A stretch of DNA of 57,483 bases from Herbaspirillum sp. ASV7 (GCF_016429215.1 NZ_JAELUH010000032.1:1-57483); one strand, 5' to 3'; shown: positions 17,651 to 27,532, counted from the first letter of the stretch. Numbers and translations are program-made. Notes: generated by a model from the sequence alone, not told the origin.

Positions 17651-18607
17651 ATGTCACTTACACGGTTCACACTTCGGCAGATAGAGGCATTCGCTTGCGT
17701 AGCGGAGATGCATAGCTTTGGCGCGGCGGCGCAAAGACTCGGCATGACCCCGCAAGCGGTGAGCCAACTGGTCGCCGAACTGGAAAACATCCTGGCCTTC
17801 CGGCTGTTTGACAGAACCACGCGCAGGGTCATTCTGTCTTCGGCCGGCCGTGATTTCCTCCCCTCGGCGGAAACCATTCTCCGGCATGTACGCGCCGCCG
17901 AGAGCGCTGCCGACGACGTGCGCAACCAGGCCGCAGGGGTCGTGCGAGTTGGTGCACCGCTGGTCCTTGCGAGCACCGCGCTGCCTGCCGCCATCACGCT
18001 ATACAACAGCTTGCGCCCCAAGGTCGTCATCAGGGTCAGGGACCTGCCGGTCGATTCCCTGGTGGATGCGGTGGCGGCAGGCGATGTGGATATCGCCATC
18101 GGGCCTGACCGGGCTGTTCCAGCCAGCGTCAAGCAGCAGGCGGTATTCAACAGCCTGTGGGTGCTCTGGTGCTCGCGCAGTCACCCTCTTGCGAAGAAGC
18201 GGCGACTGCGATGGAGCGACCTCCGGGGTACCCCCCTGGTCGCGGCAGGCAGAGACCATGAGCACAACGTCACGCAGATGCGCCTGAGCACACCGGAGGG
18301 AGAACGCGTCACGCCCATTGACGTGGTGGACAATATCTCGACCGCCCTGGGCATCGCGGCCCAAGGCGTCTCCGCGACGCTTTGCCCGGCCTACGTCGGA
18401 GCGCTTGCCCAGGCATACGGATTGATCTCCAGACGCGTCACTCACCCCGAGGTGTTGCGCAAGGTTTGCCTCTACTCCTCTACCGTGCGCGATCCCTCGC
18501 CCGGCGTGAGCGGCTTCGCCGACTTTCTGGCGCCATGGCTGCTGGAGTGGTCCAGGAGCCTGGACAGGGAAAGTCCCCCGCTGAGCGAAGAAGACAGCAG
18601 ACGCTAG
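17651..18607 (+). CDS. LysR-family regulator of the hpa-like operon
   Basis: 318 aa. The N-terminal HTH (about residues 5-64: LRQIEAFACVAEMHSFGAAA, then QRLGMTPQAVSQLVAELE) is followed by an effector-binding domain. It is divergent from hpaH with a 7-9-7 inverted repeat between them, making it the obvious regulator of the eight-gene operon. Enterobacterial hpa operons use MarR (HpaR) and AraC (HpaA) regulators instead, so this is a different control scheme. No clear Shine-Dalgarno precedes the ATG. Confidence 0.9.
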   Translation: MSLTRFTLRQIEAFACVAEMHSFGAAAQRLGMTPQAVSQLVAELENILAFRLFDRTTRRVILSSAGRDFLPSAETILRHVRAAESAADDVRNQAAGVVRVGAPLVLASTALPAAITLYNSLRPKVVIRVRDLPVDSLVDAVAAGDVDIAIGPDRAVPASVKQQAVFNSLWVLWCSRSHPLAKKRRLRWSDLRGTPLVAAGRDHEHNVTQMRLSTPEGERVTPIDVVDNISTALGIAAQGVSATLCPAYVGALAQAYGLISRRVTHPEVLRKVCLYSSTVRDPSPGVSGFADFLAPWLLEWSRSLDRESPPLSEEDSRR

Positions 18608-18903
18608 CCGTCGCTCGCCGGATTTCTCGCGCACTGATGGATGGCCCACGACAGTGCGGGCATTCGGATCCGGTTGCGCCACACCCGCATCCCCCCTTCC
18701 ACACAATCCGCTCTGCAATTCCGCTCCTGATGGAAGCGCAGCACTGACACCGCCATAGCCAGCTACGCGCCTCTCAATGGCAGGAGCATGCTGCGGTATC
18801 GAGGCTTGCCCCCCAGCTTGTGTTCTCACCGTAGCGGCGCATCGCCGCAAAACCGGCCGAGCACGCTGCCCGGTTGCAGCATGTGCGAGAAAAAGCTAAG
18901 CTT
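18608..18903. other. Intergenic stretch with no gene seen
   Basis: Nearly 300 bp between the LysR stop and the IclR operator. Short open frames here do not show coding-like third-position composition and have no ribosome-binding site. No hairpin with T-run was found. Confidence 0.5.
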
Positions 18904-18940
18904 GTTCTATCAGCTAACTATTAGTTCTACCAGATAGAAC
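18904..18940. promoter_or_regulatory. Probable IclR-family operator
   Basis: A direct repeat GTTCTAtCAG (18904) / GTTCTAcCAG (18924) with 20-bp period. The second copy forms a perfect palindrome GTTCTA-CCAGA-TAGAAC (18924-18940). It ends 14 bp before the IclR start codon, which suggests autoregulation. Confidence 0.55.
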
Positions 18941-18954
18941 CAGAGACAAAGAAC

Positions 18955-19707
18955 ATGGCAAGATCACGCGAAACCGCACAGTCCCCCAACGGCATATCGC
19001 CCAGTGGCATCGATGTCCTCGATCGCGCAGCCGCAATCCTCTTTGCATTCAGGCGCGATGACGCACCGCTCACGCTGACCGAGATTTCCAACCGGACCGG
19101 TCTCTACAAGAGCACGGCGCTGAGGCTGGTCGGTGCGCTTTGTCATCACCGCCTGTTATTGCGACTGCAGGACGGCCGCTATCTGTTGGGCGCAGCCACC
19201 TTCAATCTGGGAGCGATCTACGAGTCGACGCTGAACCTGTCTGACGTCCTGATGCCGCTCATGCGCCAACTCAATGAAGACTCCGGCGAGTCGGTCTCCT
19301 TCCATGTGCGCGACGGCGACAAGCGCGTCTGCCTTTATCGCATCAGCTCGCGGCATTCGCTGCGCGCCGAAGTTCAGCAAGGCGATGTGCTTCCGCTGGA
19401 TCGTGGCGCCAGCGGGCGCGTCTTGTCGGCGTTCGCTGGGGCCACAGGAGAACCCTATGACACCGTGCGCCACACGATGTACTACATGTCACTAGGCGAA
19501 CGCGATGCCGAGACCGCCGGCATATCGGCTCCGGTGTTGGGCGCGGCAGGCAGCCTGGTCGGCGCACTCGGCCTGGTCGGTCCGGTCAGCCGCCTCAATG
19601 GCGAGGCCATGGAGCGTTATCGTCCGCTCCTGCTCGATTACGCAGCCCAGGCGACCCACCTGCTAGGGGGTGATCCGACGCCACTCAAGGAGGCTGCAGC
19701 ACGCTAG
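18955..19707 (+). CDS. IclR-family transcriptional regulator
   Basis: 250 aa. The N-terminal winged HTH (about residues 20-75, with LTEISNRTGLYKSTALRLVGAL) is followed by the IclR effector domain (GAIYESTLNLSDVLMPLM to the end). Members often control aromatic acid catabolism (PcaR, PobR, IclR). It lies 109 bp upstream of the transporter/ligJ/ligK operon on the same strand and is the likely controller of that operon. Confidence 0.9.
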   Translation: MARSRETAQSPNGISPSGIDVLDRAAAILFAFRRDDAPLTLTEISNRTGLYKSTALRLVGALCHHRLLLRLQDGRYLLGAATFNLGAIYESTLNLSDVLMPLMRQLNEDSGESVSFHVRDGDKRVCLYRISSRHSLRAEVQQGDVLPLDRGASGRVLSAFAGATGEPYDTVRHTMYYMSLGERDAETAGISAPVLGAAGSLVGALGLVGPVSRLNGEAMERYRPLLLDYAAQATHLLGGDPTPLKEAAAR

Positions 19708-19816
19708 TCCGCCCGCACGTTCAAGTATTGGGGCAATACGCAGAGCGCATGAAGACGCTCCCTGAAACATCCAAGATCAAACCAGATCCCGATTCATATA
19801 ACAGGAGATACGCCAA

Positions 19817-21052
19817 ATGATCCCGTGGTACAAACAATTGACAAAGCCCGAAAAGCGCACCTTCTGGGCCTGCTTCAGCGGATGGGGCCTGGACGCCATG
19901 GATACGCAGATGTATGCCTTGACGATTCCAACGCTCATCGCGCTGTGGGGCATGACCAAGGGGGAAGCGGGCATTCTCGGTACCGCCGTACTGATCATGG
20001 CCGCGCTGGGGGGCTGGATCGCAGGCATTCTCTCTGATCGCTACGGACGCGTGCGCATTCTTCAGGTGACCATCGCCTGGTTTTCGCTATTCACCTTTCT
20101 TTCCGCCTTCACCGATTCGTTCTGGCAATTGCTGATCACGCGCAGCCTGCAAGGTATCGGCTTTGGCGGCGAGTGGGCGGTCGGCGCCGTGCTGATCAGC
20201 GAAACCATCAATCCCCAGTTGCGCGGACGTGTCGTGGGTGCATTGCAAGCGGGTTGGGCAATGGGCTATGGCATCGCGGTATTGCTAACCACCTTGCTAT
20301 TCAACTACATGCAGCCGGATATCGCATGGCGCGTGTTGTTCGCCCTGGGCATCGTTCCCGCCCTGCTGGTTCTGTGGATCCGCCGCAATATCGAAGAAGC
20401 ACCGGTGTACGCGCGGCAACGCGCCCAGGCCAACACCGAAAAGATCAGCATCTGGGAAGTCTTTGCCCCAGCGAACCGCGCCACTACCCTGAAGGCCATC
20501 CTCCTGACGTTCGGGATCTACGGTGGCAATTACGTCATGATTACCTGGTTGCCGGCTTACCTGAAGCTGGTCCTGAACCTGTCGATCAATAATGTCGGCG
20601 GCTACCTGGCGATCAATATCCTCGGCTCGTTCGCCGGCGCCTTCCTCAATGGCTGGATGGCAGATGCCTTCGGCCGTCGCAAGACCTTCATGATCATCGC
20701 CTGCCTGCAAGCCGTGACCGTCTGCATCTACACCATGGCGCCCATCAACCTTGCGGTCACGCTGGTACTGGGCTTCGTCCTGGGAACGCTGCAATCGGGC
20801 ACGGCGGCAGGCACCGGCGCATTCCTTGCCGAATTGTTCCCCACGCGCATCCGTGGCGCAGCTCAGGGGCTCTGCGGTAACGCCGGTCGCGCCATCGGCG
20901 CCGTCATGCCGACGCTGGTCGGTGTGGTCAGTGCGAAGGCCCAGTTGGGCGTGGCCATGGGCATCTGCGCCGGGACCGCATATCTGGTGGTGGTGATCGC
21001 CGCCATGATGCTGCCGGAAACCCGCGGCCGCGACCTGTCGAAGGTCGAGTGA
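19817..21052 (+). CDS. MFS transporter, aromatic acid:H+ symporter (AAHS)-like
   Basis: 411 aa, 12 TM segments. The N-terminus FWACFSGWGLDAMDTQMYAL places an acidic motif in TM1 (DAMD), a hallmark of AAHS porters such as PcaK and GalT. The loop after TM2 is GILSDRYGRVRIL and TM4 contains GFGGEWAVGAVLISE. It likely imports the aromatic acid degraded by the following genes, gallate or a related compound. CAGGAG precedes the ATG; the next gene begins 31 bp later. Confidence 0.88.
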   Translation: MIPWYKQLTKPEKRTFWACFSGWGLDAMDTQMYALTIPTLIALWGMTKGEAGILGTAVLIMAALGGWIAGILSDRYGRVRILQVTIAWFSLFTFLSAFTDSFWQLLITRSLQGIGFGGEWAVGAVLISETINPQLRGRVVGALQAGWAMGYGIAVLLTTLLFNYMQPDIAWRVLFALGIVPALLVLWIRRNIEEAPVYARQRAQANTEKISIWEVFAPANRATTLKAILLTFGIYGGNYVMITWLPAYLKLVLNLSINNVGGYLAINILGSFAGAFLNGWMADAFGRRKTFMIIACLQAVTVCIYTMAPINLAVTLVLGFVLGTLQSGTAAGTGAFLAELFPTRIRGAAQGLCGNAGRAIGAVMPTLVGVVSAKAQLGVAMGICAGTAYLVVVIAAMMLPETRGRDLSKVE

Positions 21053-21083
21053 ACCGCTCTATTCCCTCTCTCCAGGATTTCCC

Positions 21084-22109
21084 ATGATTATCGATTGCCA
21101 CGGCCACTACACCACCGCCCCCAAGGCATTGGAAGAGTGGCGCAACCGGCAGATCGCCAACCTGAATGCGCCCGGGCTCGGCCCCAAGGTGGCCGAGTTG
21201 CAGATCAGCGACGACGAACTACGCGACTCCATCGAGACCAACCAGTTGCGGCTGATGAAGGAGCGCGGCGCCGATCTGACCATCTTCTCGCCACGGGCCT
21301 CCTTCATGGCGCATCACATTGGCGACCTCAACACCAGCCAGACCTGGGCGGCGATCTGCAACGAGCTGTGCTACCGCGTCTCGCAACTGTTCCCCGATCA
21401 CTTCATCGGCGCGGCCATGCTGCCCCAGTCGCCCGGCGCCGATATCCGCACGTCCATTGCAGAGATGGAAAAGTGCGTCAAGGAATATGGCTTCGTCGGC
21501 ATCAACCTCAATCCCGATCCCTCCGGCGGCCACTGGACCTCGCCGCCGCTGTCGGACCGCAGCTGGTATCCGCTGTACGAAAAGATGGTGGAGCTGGACG
21601 TGCCGGCCATGATCCACGTGAGCACCAGCTGCAATGCCTGCTTCCACACCACCGGCGCGCACTACCTCAATGCCGATACCACGGCCTTCATGCAGTGCCT
21701 GACCTCGGACCTGTTCACGGATTTCCCCACGTTGAAGTTCCTGATTCCGCATGGCGGCGGCGCGGTGCCGTATCACTGGGGCCGTTTCCGCGGGCTGGCG
21801 CAGGAGCTGAAGAAGCCATTGCTCAAGGACCATCTGCTGAACAACATCTTCTTCGATACCTGCGTCTACCACCAGCCTGGCATCGACCTGCTGACCCGCG
21901 TGATCCCGGTAGAGAACGTGCTGTTCGCCTCCGAGATGATCGGCGCGGTACGCGGCATCGATCCCGAGACCGGGCACCACTACGACGATACCAAGCGCTA
22001 CATCGAGGCGGCCAACCTCAGCGCCGCCGAGCGCCACCAGATCTACGAAGGTAATGCCCGTCGCGTCTTCCCGCGCCTGGATGCCACCCTGACACAGAAA
22101 GGACTGTGA
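21084..22109 (+). CDS. ligJ: 4-oxalomesaconate hydratase (LigJ/GalB type)
   Basis: 341 aa amidohydrolase-superfamily protein that closely resembles Sphingobium LigJ by eye: [67 protein letters not shown] and GAVRGIDP. Zinc ligands H6, H8 and H178 (MIHVS) are in place. It hydrates 4-oxalomesaconate to 4-carboxy-4-hydroxy-2-oxoadipate, used in gallate and protocatechuate 4,5-cleavage catabolism. Its stop overlaps the start region of the aldolase gene. Confidence 0.93.
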   Translation: MIIDCHGHYTTAPKALEEWRNRQIANLNAPGLGPKVAELQISDDELRDSIETNQLRLMKERGADLTIFSPRASFMAHHIGDLNTSQTWAAICNELCYRVSQLFPDHFIGAAMLPQSPGADIRTSIAEMEKCVKEYGFVGINLNPDPSGGHWTSPPLSDRSWYPLYEKMVELDVPAMIHVSTSCNACFHTTGAHYLNADTTAFMQCLTSDLFTDFPTLKFLIPHGGGAVPYHWGRFRGLAQELKKPLLKDHLLNNIFFDTCVYHQPGIDLLTRVIPVENVLFASEMIGAVRGIDPETGHHYDDTKRYIEAANLSAAERHQIYEGNARRVFPRLDATLTQKGL

Positions 22110-22111
22110 GC

Positions 22112-22810
22112 ATGAGCACACCGATGATGAACCAGCTGGGCGTGGTCAAACGCCATATCGTGCGTACCGATGCCGGCGTGGCAGAGCAACTGGGCCGCTA
22201 TGGCGTGGCCACCGTGCACGAGGCGCAGGGCCGCACCGGTCTGCTCAAGCCTTACATGCGCCCGATCTATGCGGGCGCATCAGTCTCGGGCACGGCCGTG
22301 ACAGTGCTGCTGCACCCCGGCGACAACTGGATGATGCATGTGGTGGCCGAGCGGATTCAACCGGGCGACATCGTGGTGGCAGCGGTGACCGCCGAGTGCA
22401 CCGACGGCTATTTCGGCGACCTGCTGGCGACCAGCTTCATGGCGCGTGGCGCCCGCGCACTGATCATCGATGCCGGCGTGCGCGATGTAAAGGTGTTGAA
22501 GGAAATGGGTTTCCCGGTATGGAGTCGCGCCATCAGCGCCAAGGGCACCATCAAGGCCACGCTGGGCTCGGTCAACATCCCGGTGATCTGCGCCGGAGCA
22601 TTGGTCAACCCAGGTGATGTGATCGTGGCCGATGACGATGGCGTGGTAGCTGTTCCCGCTGCCGACGCCCCCCGCGTGGCCGCCGCTGCTCAGCAGCGCG
22701 AAGCCCTGGAGGGCGAAAAACGCGCCCAGCTGGCAGCAGGCGTGCTGGGTCTGGATATGTACAAGATGCGCGAACCGCTGGCTGCGGCAGGATTACGGTA
22801 CATCGATTGA
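22112..22810 (+). CDS. ligK: 4-carboxy-4-hydroxy-2-oxoadipate aldolase
   Basis: 232 aa, RraA-like class II aldolase (LigK/ProA/GalC). Conserved features: [13 protein letters not shown] near the N-terminus, [21 protein letters not shown] and VRDVK (the catalytic and metal-binding R and D), with the C-terminal [12 protein letters not shown]. It splits CHA into pyruvate and oxaloacetate, directly after LigJ. A GTG at 22106 is in frame, but ATG at 22112 is 8 bp after AAAGGA and is preferred. Confidence 0.92.
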   Translation: MSTPMMNQLGVVKRHIVRTDAGVAEQLGRYGVATVHEAQGRTGLLKPYMRPIYAGASVSGTAVTVLLHPGDNWMMHVVAERIQPGDIVVAAVTAECTDGYFGDLLATSFMARGARALIIDAGVRDVKVLKEMGFPVWSRAISAKGTIKATLGSVNIPVICAGALVNPGDVIVADDDGVVAVPAADAPRVAAAAQQREALEGEKRAQLAAGVLGLDMYKMREPLAAAGLRYID

Positions 22811-22844
22811 TGTCTTAGACGCGCATTCATGACAGGAGGAGAAG

Positions 22845-23654
22845 ATGGCCTGGTTCAAACGACATGACATCGGTTTCGTTGCCTTATCGTTGGTTTTCGC
22901 GGCAGCATGTGCCAATCCCCTCGATGATACGCCGGCAAGCGTGCAGCGCATCCTGGCCCCCACAGGCTCGCTTCGCGTGGGCGTGTATTCCGGCAGCCCC
23001 TCCTCGATTATCGCGGGAGACTCGCCAGCCGATGCCCGGGGAGTCGGACACGATCTTGGAAAAGCGCTGGCGGCCCGGCTGGGGGTGCCATTCACCGCCG
23101 TGGTATTTTCATCGAATGCGCTCGTCCTGGCCGCCGTCAAAGCAGGGACGGTCGATGTGACGTTTGTGAACGCGACCGAAGAGCGCGCTCGGGACATGGA
23201 TTTCACCAGCAGCTACATGGATGTGGAAAAGAGCTTTCTGGTGCCGGCCGATTCCCCGTTCAAATCCCTGGCGGATATCAAGTCGGCCGACATCAGAGTC
23301 GGCGTGAGCGCAGGCAGCACATCGGCAGAAGAACTCCGGCCACTCTATGCGCATGCCCAACTGGTCAAGGTTCCGACGCTGGCCGACGCCAGGAAGATGC
23401 TGGCCAGGCATGAGCTCGACGCCTTCGCTACCAATGACGCCATCCTGTTTGAAATGTCGGACAAGCTGGCGGGCTCGCATGTATTGTCCGGTCACTGGGG
23501 ACTGGAGCACTTTGCCGCCGCCATCCCCAAGGGGCGGGACGCGGCCATCAGCTATCTGAATGCCTTCATTGGCGAAGCAGTCGCTGATGGCACCGTCAAG
23601 GCCGCGATCGACAGAGCCCATTTGCGCGGCACGCTCGCAAGTCCTGACCAATGA
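22845..23654 (+). CDS. Periplasmic solute-binding protein, family 3
   Basis: 269 aa with a signal sequence; the hydrophobic core ends in AAACANP, only a weak lipobox, so the protein may be soluble or lipidated. The SBP_bac_3 core is visible from LRVGVYSGSPSSI, with the AVKAGTVDVTFVNATEERARDMDFT hinge region. AGGAGG sits just before the ATG, and the gene starts 34 bp after ligK, so it is probably the last gene of that operon. No ABC permease or ATPase is nearby. It might partner a distant ABC system or act as a sensor. Confidence 0.75.
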   Translation: MAWFKRHDIGFVALSLVFAAACANPLDDTPASVQRILAPTGSLRVGVYSGSPSSIIAGDSPADARGVGHDLGKALAARLGVPFTAVVFSSNALVLAAVKAGTVDVTFVNATEERARDMDFTSSYMDVEKSFLVPADSPFKSLADIKSADIRVGVSAGSTSAEELRPLYAHAQLVKVPTLADARKMLARHELDAFATNDAILFEMSDKLAGSHVLSGHWGLEHFAAAIPKGRDAAISYLNAFIGEAVADGTVKAAIDRAHLRGTLASPDQ

Positions 23655-23687
23655 AGTTAGTGCGGCAGAGCAGCTGATGACGGTTGG

Positions 23688-25145
23688 CTAGCTCCCTGCG
23701 CCATGACGGGTGATCACCTCGCCCGCCCTCGCCCCCATGTGCTGCCCGCACCGCCAAGTCAGCACGCCATTGACGATGACGGCATCAATACCTTGGGCGG
23801 GTTCTGCAGGCGCTTCATAACTGGCGGTATCGCGAATCGTGGCCGCGTCGAACACCACGATGTCGGCGTGATGACCGACCGCAAGCGTGCCGCGTCCGTC
23901 GAGCTTGAAATTACGGGCCGTCAGGCCGGTCATTTTCCAGACTGCGACTTCCAGATCGAAGAGCCCGAGGTCCCGACTGTAGTGCCCCAGGATCCTGGGA
24001 AAGGTCCCCCACAGCCGGGGATGCGGCTTTTCACCGGTGGGGATGCCGTCTGATCCGATCATGGTTTCGTCGAAAGCGAGGATGTTACGCACGTCGCCTT
24101 CATCCATGCCGAAATAGATGGCACTGGCAGGTTGCAGGCGGGCCGCAGCCTCTTCCTTTGTCACGCCCCAATCTGCGGCGATCGCATCCAGATCGCGACC
24201 GGCCTGCTCCGGATGCGGCTTGCTCGAGCTGATCAATATGCGCCCGCCAAGCCGCTTCGGATCCCGATGCAACATGGTGGAACTGGCGTTATAGGGATAG
24301 CAATCCAGGGCCACGCACTGACATTGCATGGCGTGGCGTATGCGCGCCAGGGTCTGGGCCGACTTGCCGAAGTTATGGGCACGCTGCAACTTGTGATGCG
24401 AAATGACCACCGGTGAATCCAGCTCGCGGCCGATCAGGAAACTCTCTTCCAGCGATTCCATGGACTTGTCGGCTTCGTCGCGCATATGCGTGACGTAGAG
24501 CGCGCCGCTCCCCTTGATGGGGCGACACACGTCGATGACTTCCTGGGTGGTCGCATGCGCTGCCGGTGGGTAATAGGTGCCGGTGGAAATGCCGATGGCG
24601 CCGGCGTCCAGAGCCTCCTCCAGCAAGGCGTTCATGGCACGGATCTCATCTGGTCGAGCTTCTCTTTCCAGCGAATCCATCGTCATGACGCGCAAGGTCG
24701 AATGGCCCACCATGGCAGCCACGTTGACTGCCGACGGCCTTGCCCGCAAGGCATCGAGGTAACTTCTGAAGGTGTCGAAACGGGTCTCGCCGGTATCTTC
24801 CAGCAGGCTCAACGGCGCCGGCAACGGCGTGCCGGCGCGCAGTGGCGCGATGCTGATGCCGCAATTGCCGGTGATCACCGTAGTGACGCCTTGCGAGATC
24901 TTGAAGCTCATATCTGACTGCGACAACACGGCCTGATCATCATGGGTATGGGAGTCGATGAAACCGGGTGCCACTATCTTTCCGCTGGCGTCTATCCTTT
25001 GCGCCCCCTGGCAGTGCGATAGATCGCCGATGGCGGCAATGCGGCCATTGCGAACGCCGATGTCGGCACGAAATCGTGGCGCCTTGCTGCCATCGATGAC
25101 CGATCCGCCGGTGATCAGCAGATCGAATTCTTGACTGTTATGCAT
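23688..25145 (-). CDS. N-acyl-D-amino-acid deacylase (D-aminoacylase)
   Basis: 485 aa amidohydrolase. Key motifs: FDLLITGGSVIDGS at the start; FIDSHTHDD with zinc ligands H66 and H68; C95 in TGNCGIS, the cysteine typical of D-aminoacylases; and FDETMIGSDGIPTGEKPHPR with the catalytic-type Asp. It should remove the acyl group from N-acyl-D-amino acids; dihydroorotase- or hydantoinase-like activities are less likely. It forms a unit with the MFS gene 30 bp upstream. Confidence 0.85.
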   Translation of the reverse strand: MHNSQEFDLLITGGSVIDGSKAPRFRADIGVRNGRIAAIGDLSHCQGAQRIDASGKIVAPGFIDSHTHDDQAVLSQSDMSFKISQGVTTVITGNCGISIAPLRAGTPLPAPLSLLEDTGETRFDTFRSYLDALRARPSAVNVAAMVGHSTLRVMTMDSLEREARPDEIRAMNALLEEALDAGAIGISTGTYYPPAAHATTQEVIDVCRPIKGSGALYVTHMRDEADKSMESLEESFLIGRELDSPVVISHHKLQRAHNFGKSAQTLARIRHAMQCQCVALDCYPYNASSTMLHRDPKRLGGRILISSSKPHPEQAGRDLDAIAADWGVTKEEAAARLQPASAIYFGMDEGDVRNILAFDETMIGSDGIPTGEKPHPRLWGTFPRILGHYSRDLGLFDLEVAVWKMTGLTARNFKLDGRGTLAVGHHADIVVFDAATIRDTASYEAPAEPAQGIDAVIVNGVLTWRCGQHMGARAGEVITRHGAGS

Positions 25146-25175
25146 CTGTCTTTCTCGTTTGAACGTTTCAACAAC

Positions 25176-26405
25176 TCAGGATGTGTGGGATGACGCCGCC
25201 GGCGAGATCGGCAGCGGTGGCGGCGCCAGCCGCCAGGTCATGGCAATGAGGAAGGACACGATGGCCGAACCGACCAGGAACCAGAAGGCGGCCAGGTAAG
25301 CACCGTGAAACGCGACGATCAGGCTGCCCATGACCACCGGGGCGACCGAGCCTGCCAGCTGGCCGCCAAAATTCATCAGGCCGGTGGCGCTGCCGATCAG
25401 ATGGGATGGGAAGTGCTTCAGCGGCACCGAAAACACGGTAGCGTAGACAAAGTTGAATGACAGCAGACACAAGGTCCAGTAGAGCACCACCCATTCGATG
25501 ACCGAGGTCGAGATCATCAGTGCCAGAAACACCGCGCAACACAGCGCCCCGCCCATCATGAAGACCCGCTCACGGCCCTTGCCGTGCTTGTCCAGCAACC
25601 AGCCCACCACATTGGTGCCGAGAAAAGCCAGCAGATAGGGGATCGCGGAGGCGATGCCAAGGTGCAGCATATCGATGCGATAGACCTTCAGGAGAAAGGA
25701 CGGCATCCAGGAGATCATGCCGATATAGACGATGCTGGTACAGAACCAGATGGCGGTCAGACGTAACGCGGTGGGGTTCTTGACCAGCTCGCGCAGCTGA
25801 TTTTTGGGGCGCTCGGTACTTTTTCCTTTTTGTCCGGCCATGCCGCCTCTGAGTGCCAGCCACAAGATCGCAGCAACGACCATGCCCACCAACGCAAGGA
25901 TATGAAACGTTCCGCGCCAGCCCAGATAGATCACCGTCAGCGCCACCATTCCTGATCCGACGGCATTGCCGAGGAACACGGTGGAGATCAGAAATGATTT
26001 GGCACGGGCGCGCTCCTGTTGCGGGAAGACTTCGGCAACGGTCACCGAGCTGGCGGGGGAAAAACATCCCTCGCCAGCGCCGAACAGGAAGCGGATCAGC
26101 AGCAGCGAGGAGAACGACCACGCGATGCTGGTGAGTCCGGTAAACAAGGACCAGGCCACCACACACATGACCACGACGATGCGCGAACCGTAGCGGTCGG
26201 ACAGCCATCCCCCCATGAGTTGCATGAGCGCATAGCTGACGTAGAACGCGCTGAGCACCATGCCAGCCTGCTGCGCATCAAGTGCGAATTCCTTGCTGAT
26301 CGGTATGATGGCCGTGCTCATGACAATGCGGTCCGCATAGCCCACCGCCCACGCCAGAAAGAGCGCCGACAGGCAGATCATTTTTTGCAATCGCGTATTT
26401 GCCAT
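25176..26405 (-). CDS. MFS transporter, ACS family
   Basis: 409 aa from the ATG at 26405, which follows GAGGAG by 9-10 bp; in-frame starts at 26411 and 26471 are less well placed. Twelve TM segments. Motifs: VGYADRIVMSTAIIPISKEF in TM1 and GGWLSDRYGSRIVVV after TM2. It probably imports the N-acyl-D-amino acid (or a similar carboxylate) used by the deacylase downstream. It is divergent from a LysR gene with a T-N11-A operator between them. Confidence 0.85.
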   Translation of the reverse strand: MANTRLQKMICLSALFLAWAVGYADRIVMSTAIIPISKEFALDAQQAGMVLSAFYVSYALMQLMGGWLSDRYGSRIVVVMCVVAWSLFTGLTSIAWSFSSLLLIRFLFGAGEGCFSPASSVTVAEVFPQQERARAKSFLISTVFLGNAVGSGMVALTVIYLGWRGTFHILALVGMVVAAILWLALRGGMAGQKGKSTERPKNQLRELVKNPTALRLTAIWFCTSIVYIGMISWMPSFLLKVYRIDMLHLGIASAIPYLLAFLGTNVVGWLLDKHGKGRERVFMMGGALCCAVFLALMISTSVIEWVVLYWTLCLLSFNFVYATVFSVPLKHFPSHLIGSATGLMNFGGQLAGSVAPVVMGSLIVAFHGAYLAAFWFLVGSAIVSFLIAMTWRLAPPPLPISPAASSHTS

Positions 26406-26535
26406 TGGCATCTTCTCCTCGATATTGTCGACTTGTTGGGTATCGGGTGATCGGGCAAGCCGAGTCATCACCTTGCATGTGTCGACTATAGGAGAGCTGG
26501 CTCGCCATCGTCCAATGAGAAGAAATTGCTACCCC

Positions 26536-26550
26536 ATAACCTCTGGTTAT
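26536..26550. promoter_or_regulatory. LysR-type (T-N11-A) operator
   Basis: ATAACC-TCT-GGTTAT is a perfect dyad that contains the LysR-box pattern T-N11-A (26537-26549). It lies between the divergent MFS (26405) and LysR (26580) start codons. Confidence 0.6.
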
Positions 26551-26579
26551 ATACTTGTTTTCCCATGTCTGGAGCTGCC

Positions 26580-27467
26580 ATGCGCCTGCGTCATATCGAG
26601 ATTTTCAGCGCCATCATGCAGACCGGGAGCGCCATTGGGGCGGCAAGATTGCTCAATGTGACGCAGCCGGCCATCAGCAAGATGTTGCGACACGCCGAAC
26701 AAACGGTGGGCTTTGCCTTGTTCCTTCGCGCCGGCGGGAAGCTGATTCCCACGCCGGAAGCATTGCGCCTGCAGCAGGAACTGCAACCCTTTGATGAGCA
26801 ATTGGCGCGCATACGGCGGGTGGTCAGCAATCTTTCCAATGGCAGCGAAGCGCCCCTGCGCATTGCGGCCACGCCGGCGATTGCGCATCACCTCGCGCCC
26901 AAGGCCGTGGCATTGTGGTGCCAGGCATATCCCCATTCGGAATGCCTGCTGTCGGCGTCGCATACCCGCGAACTGCTTTACTCGCTGTTGCTCAATGAGG
27001 TCGATATCGCCCTCACAATGCAGCCGATATCGCATCCCAACCTGATCACGACCGTCGTGTGCGACTGCGATATTTACGCCATCGCACCGGCCAATTGGTG
27101 GACGCAGGAACAGCTGGACATGCCCGTCACGCCTGATGACATTGCGGGACAGCCCTTCATTTCGATTGATATCCGCTCCCATCTTGGCGCGTCGGTATCC
27201 ACGTGGTTGGCAGGCGTTGTCCCGCCACCGAATGTCAAGGTCACGGTGCAGACCTATACCTTGGCGCGTTCATTGGTAGAGGCGCGTATCGGTATCGCGG
27301 TAGTCGATCACTTCACGGCCAAGGCGGGGCATGCAGACAAGGAGATACAAATGCGCCGGATCGACCTGCCTGCAGTCAGCAAGGTCTACGCCATCACCAA
27401 TCGTTCCCGACCTGCGCCAAAGTCGGCAAATTTCCTGTTGGAGGCGATTCGTTCCTTACCGGTCTGA
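26580..27467 (+). CDS. LysR-family transcriptional regulator
   Basis: 295 aa from the ATG at 26580 (MRLRHIEIFSAIMQTGS), preceded by GGAG; the frame's upstream extension is rejected because it would include the operator and has no HTH homology. HTH at residues about 2-60, then the effector domain. It belongs to the branch that includes regulators of opine/amino acid use (OccR/NocR-like start LRHIEIFxAIM). It probably controls the divergent transporter/D-aminoacylase operon. Confidence 0.9.
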   Translation: MRLRHIEIFSAIMQTGSAIGAARLLNVTQPAISKMLRHAEQTVGFALFLRAGGKLIPTPEALRLQQELQPFDEQLARIRRVVSNLSNGSEAPLRIAATPAIAHHLAPKAVALWCQAYPHSECLLSASHTRELLYSLLLNEVDIALTMQPISHPNLITTVVCDCDIYAIAPANWWTQEQLDMPVTPDDIAGQPFISIDIRSHLGASVSTWLAGVVPPPNVKVTVQTYTLARSLVEARIGIAVVDHFTAKAGHADKEIQMRRIDLPAVSKVYAITNRSRPAPKSANFLLEAIRSLPV

Positions 27468-27517
27468 CTAATCGATAAACGAACGGTATTATTCGTGCAG
27501 GGCTATGGGGTGTCGCC

Positions 27518-27532
27518 GCAGGGATTCCCTGC
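27518..27532. repeat. Short palindrome in the LysR/DUF4926 intergenic region
   Basis: GCAGGGA-T-TCCCTGC, 7-bp arms around one base, 51 bp after the LysR stop codon. No T-run follows. It could be a weak transcription-end hairpin or a binding site. Confidence 0.35.

Noticed and set aside
22890-22920. Lipobox in the family-3 binding protein
   Set aside because: AAAC lacks the usual Leu at -3, so lipidation is not claimed.
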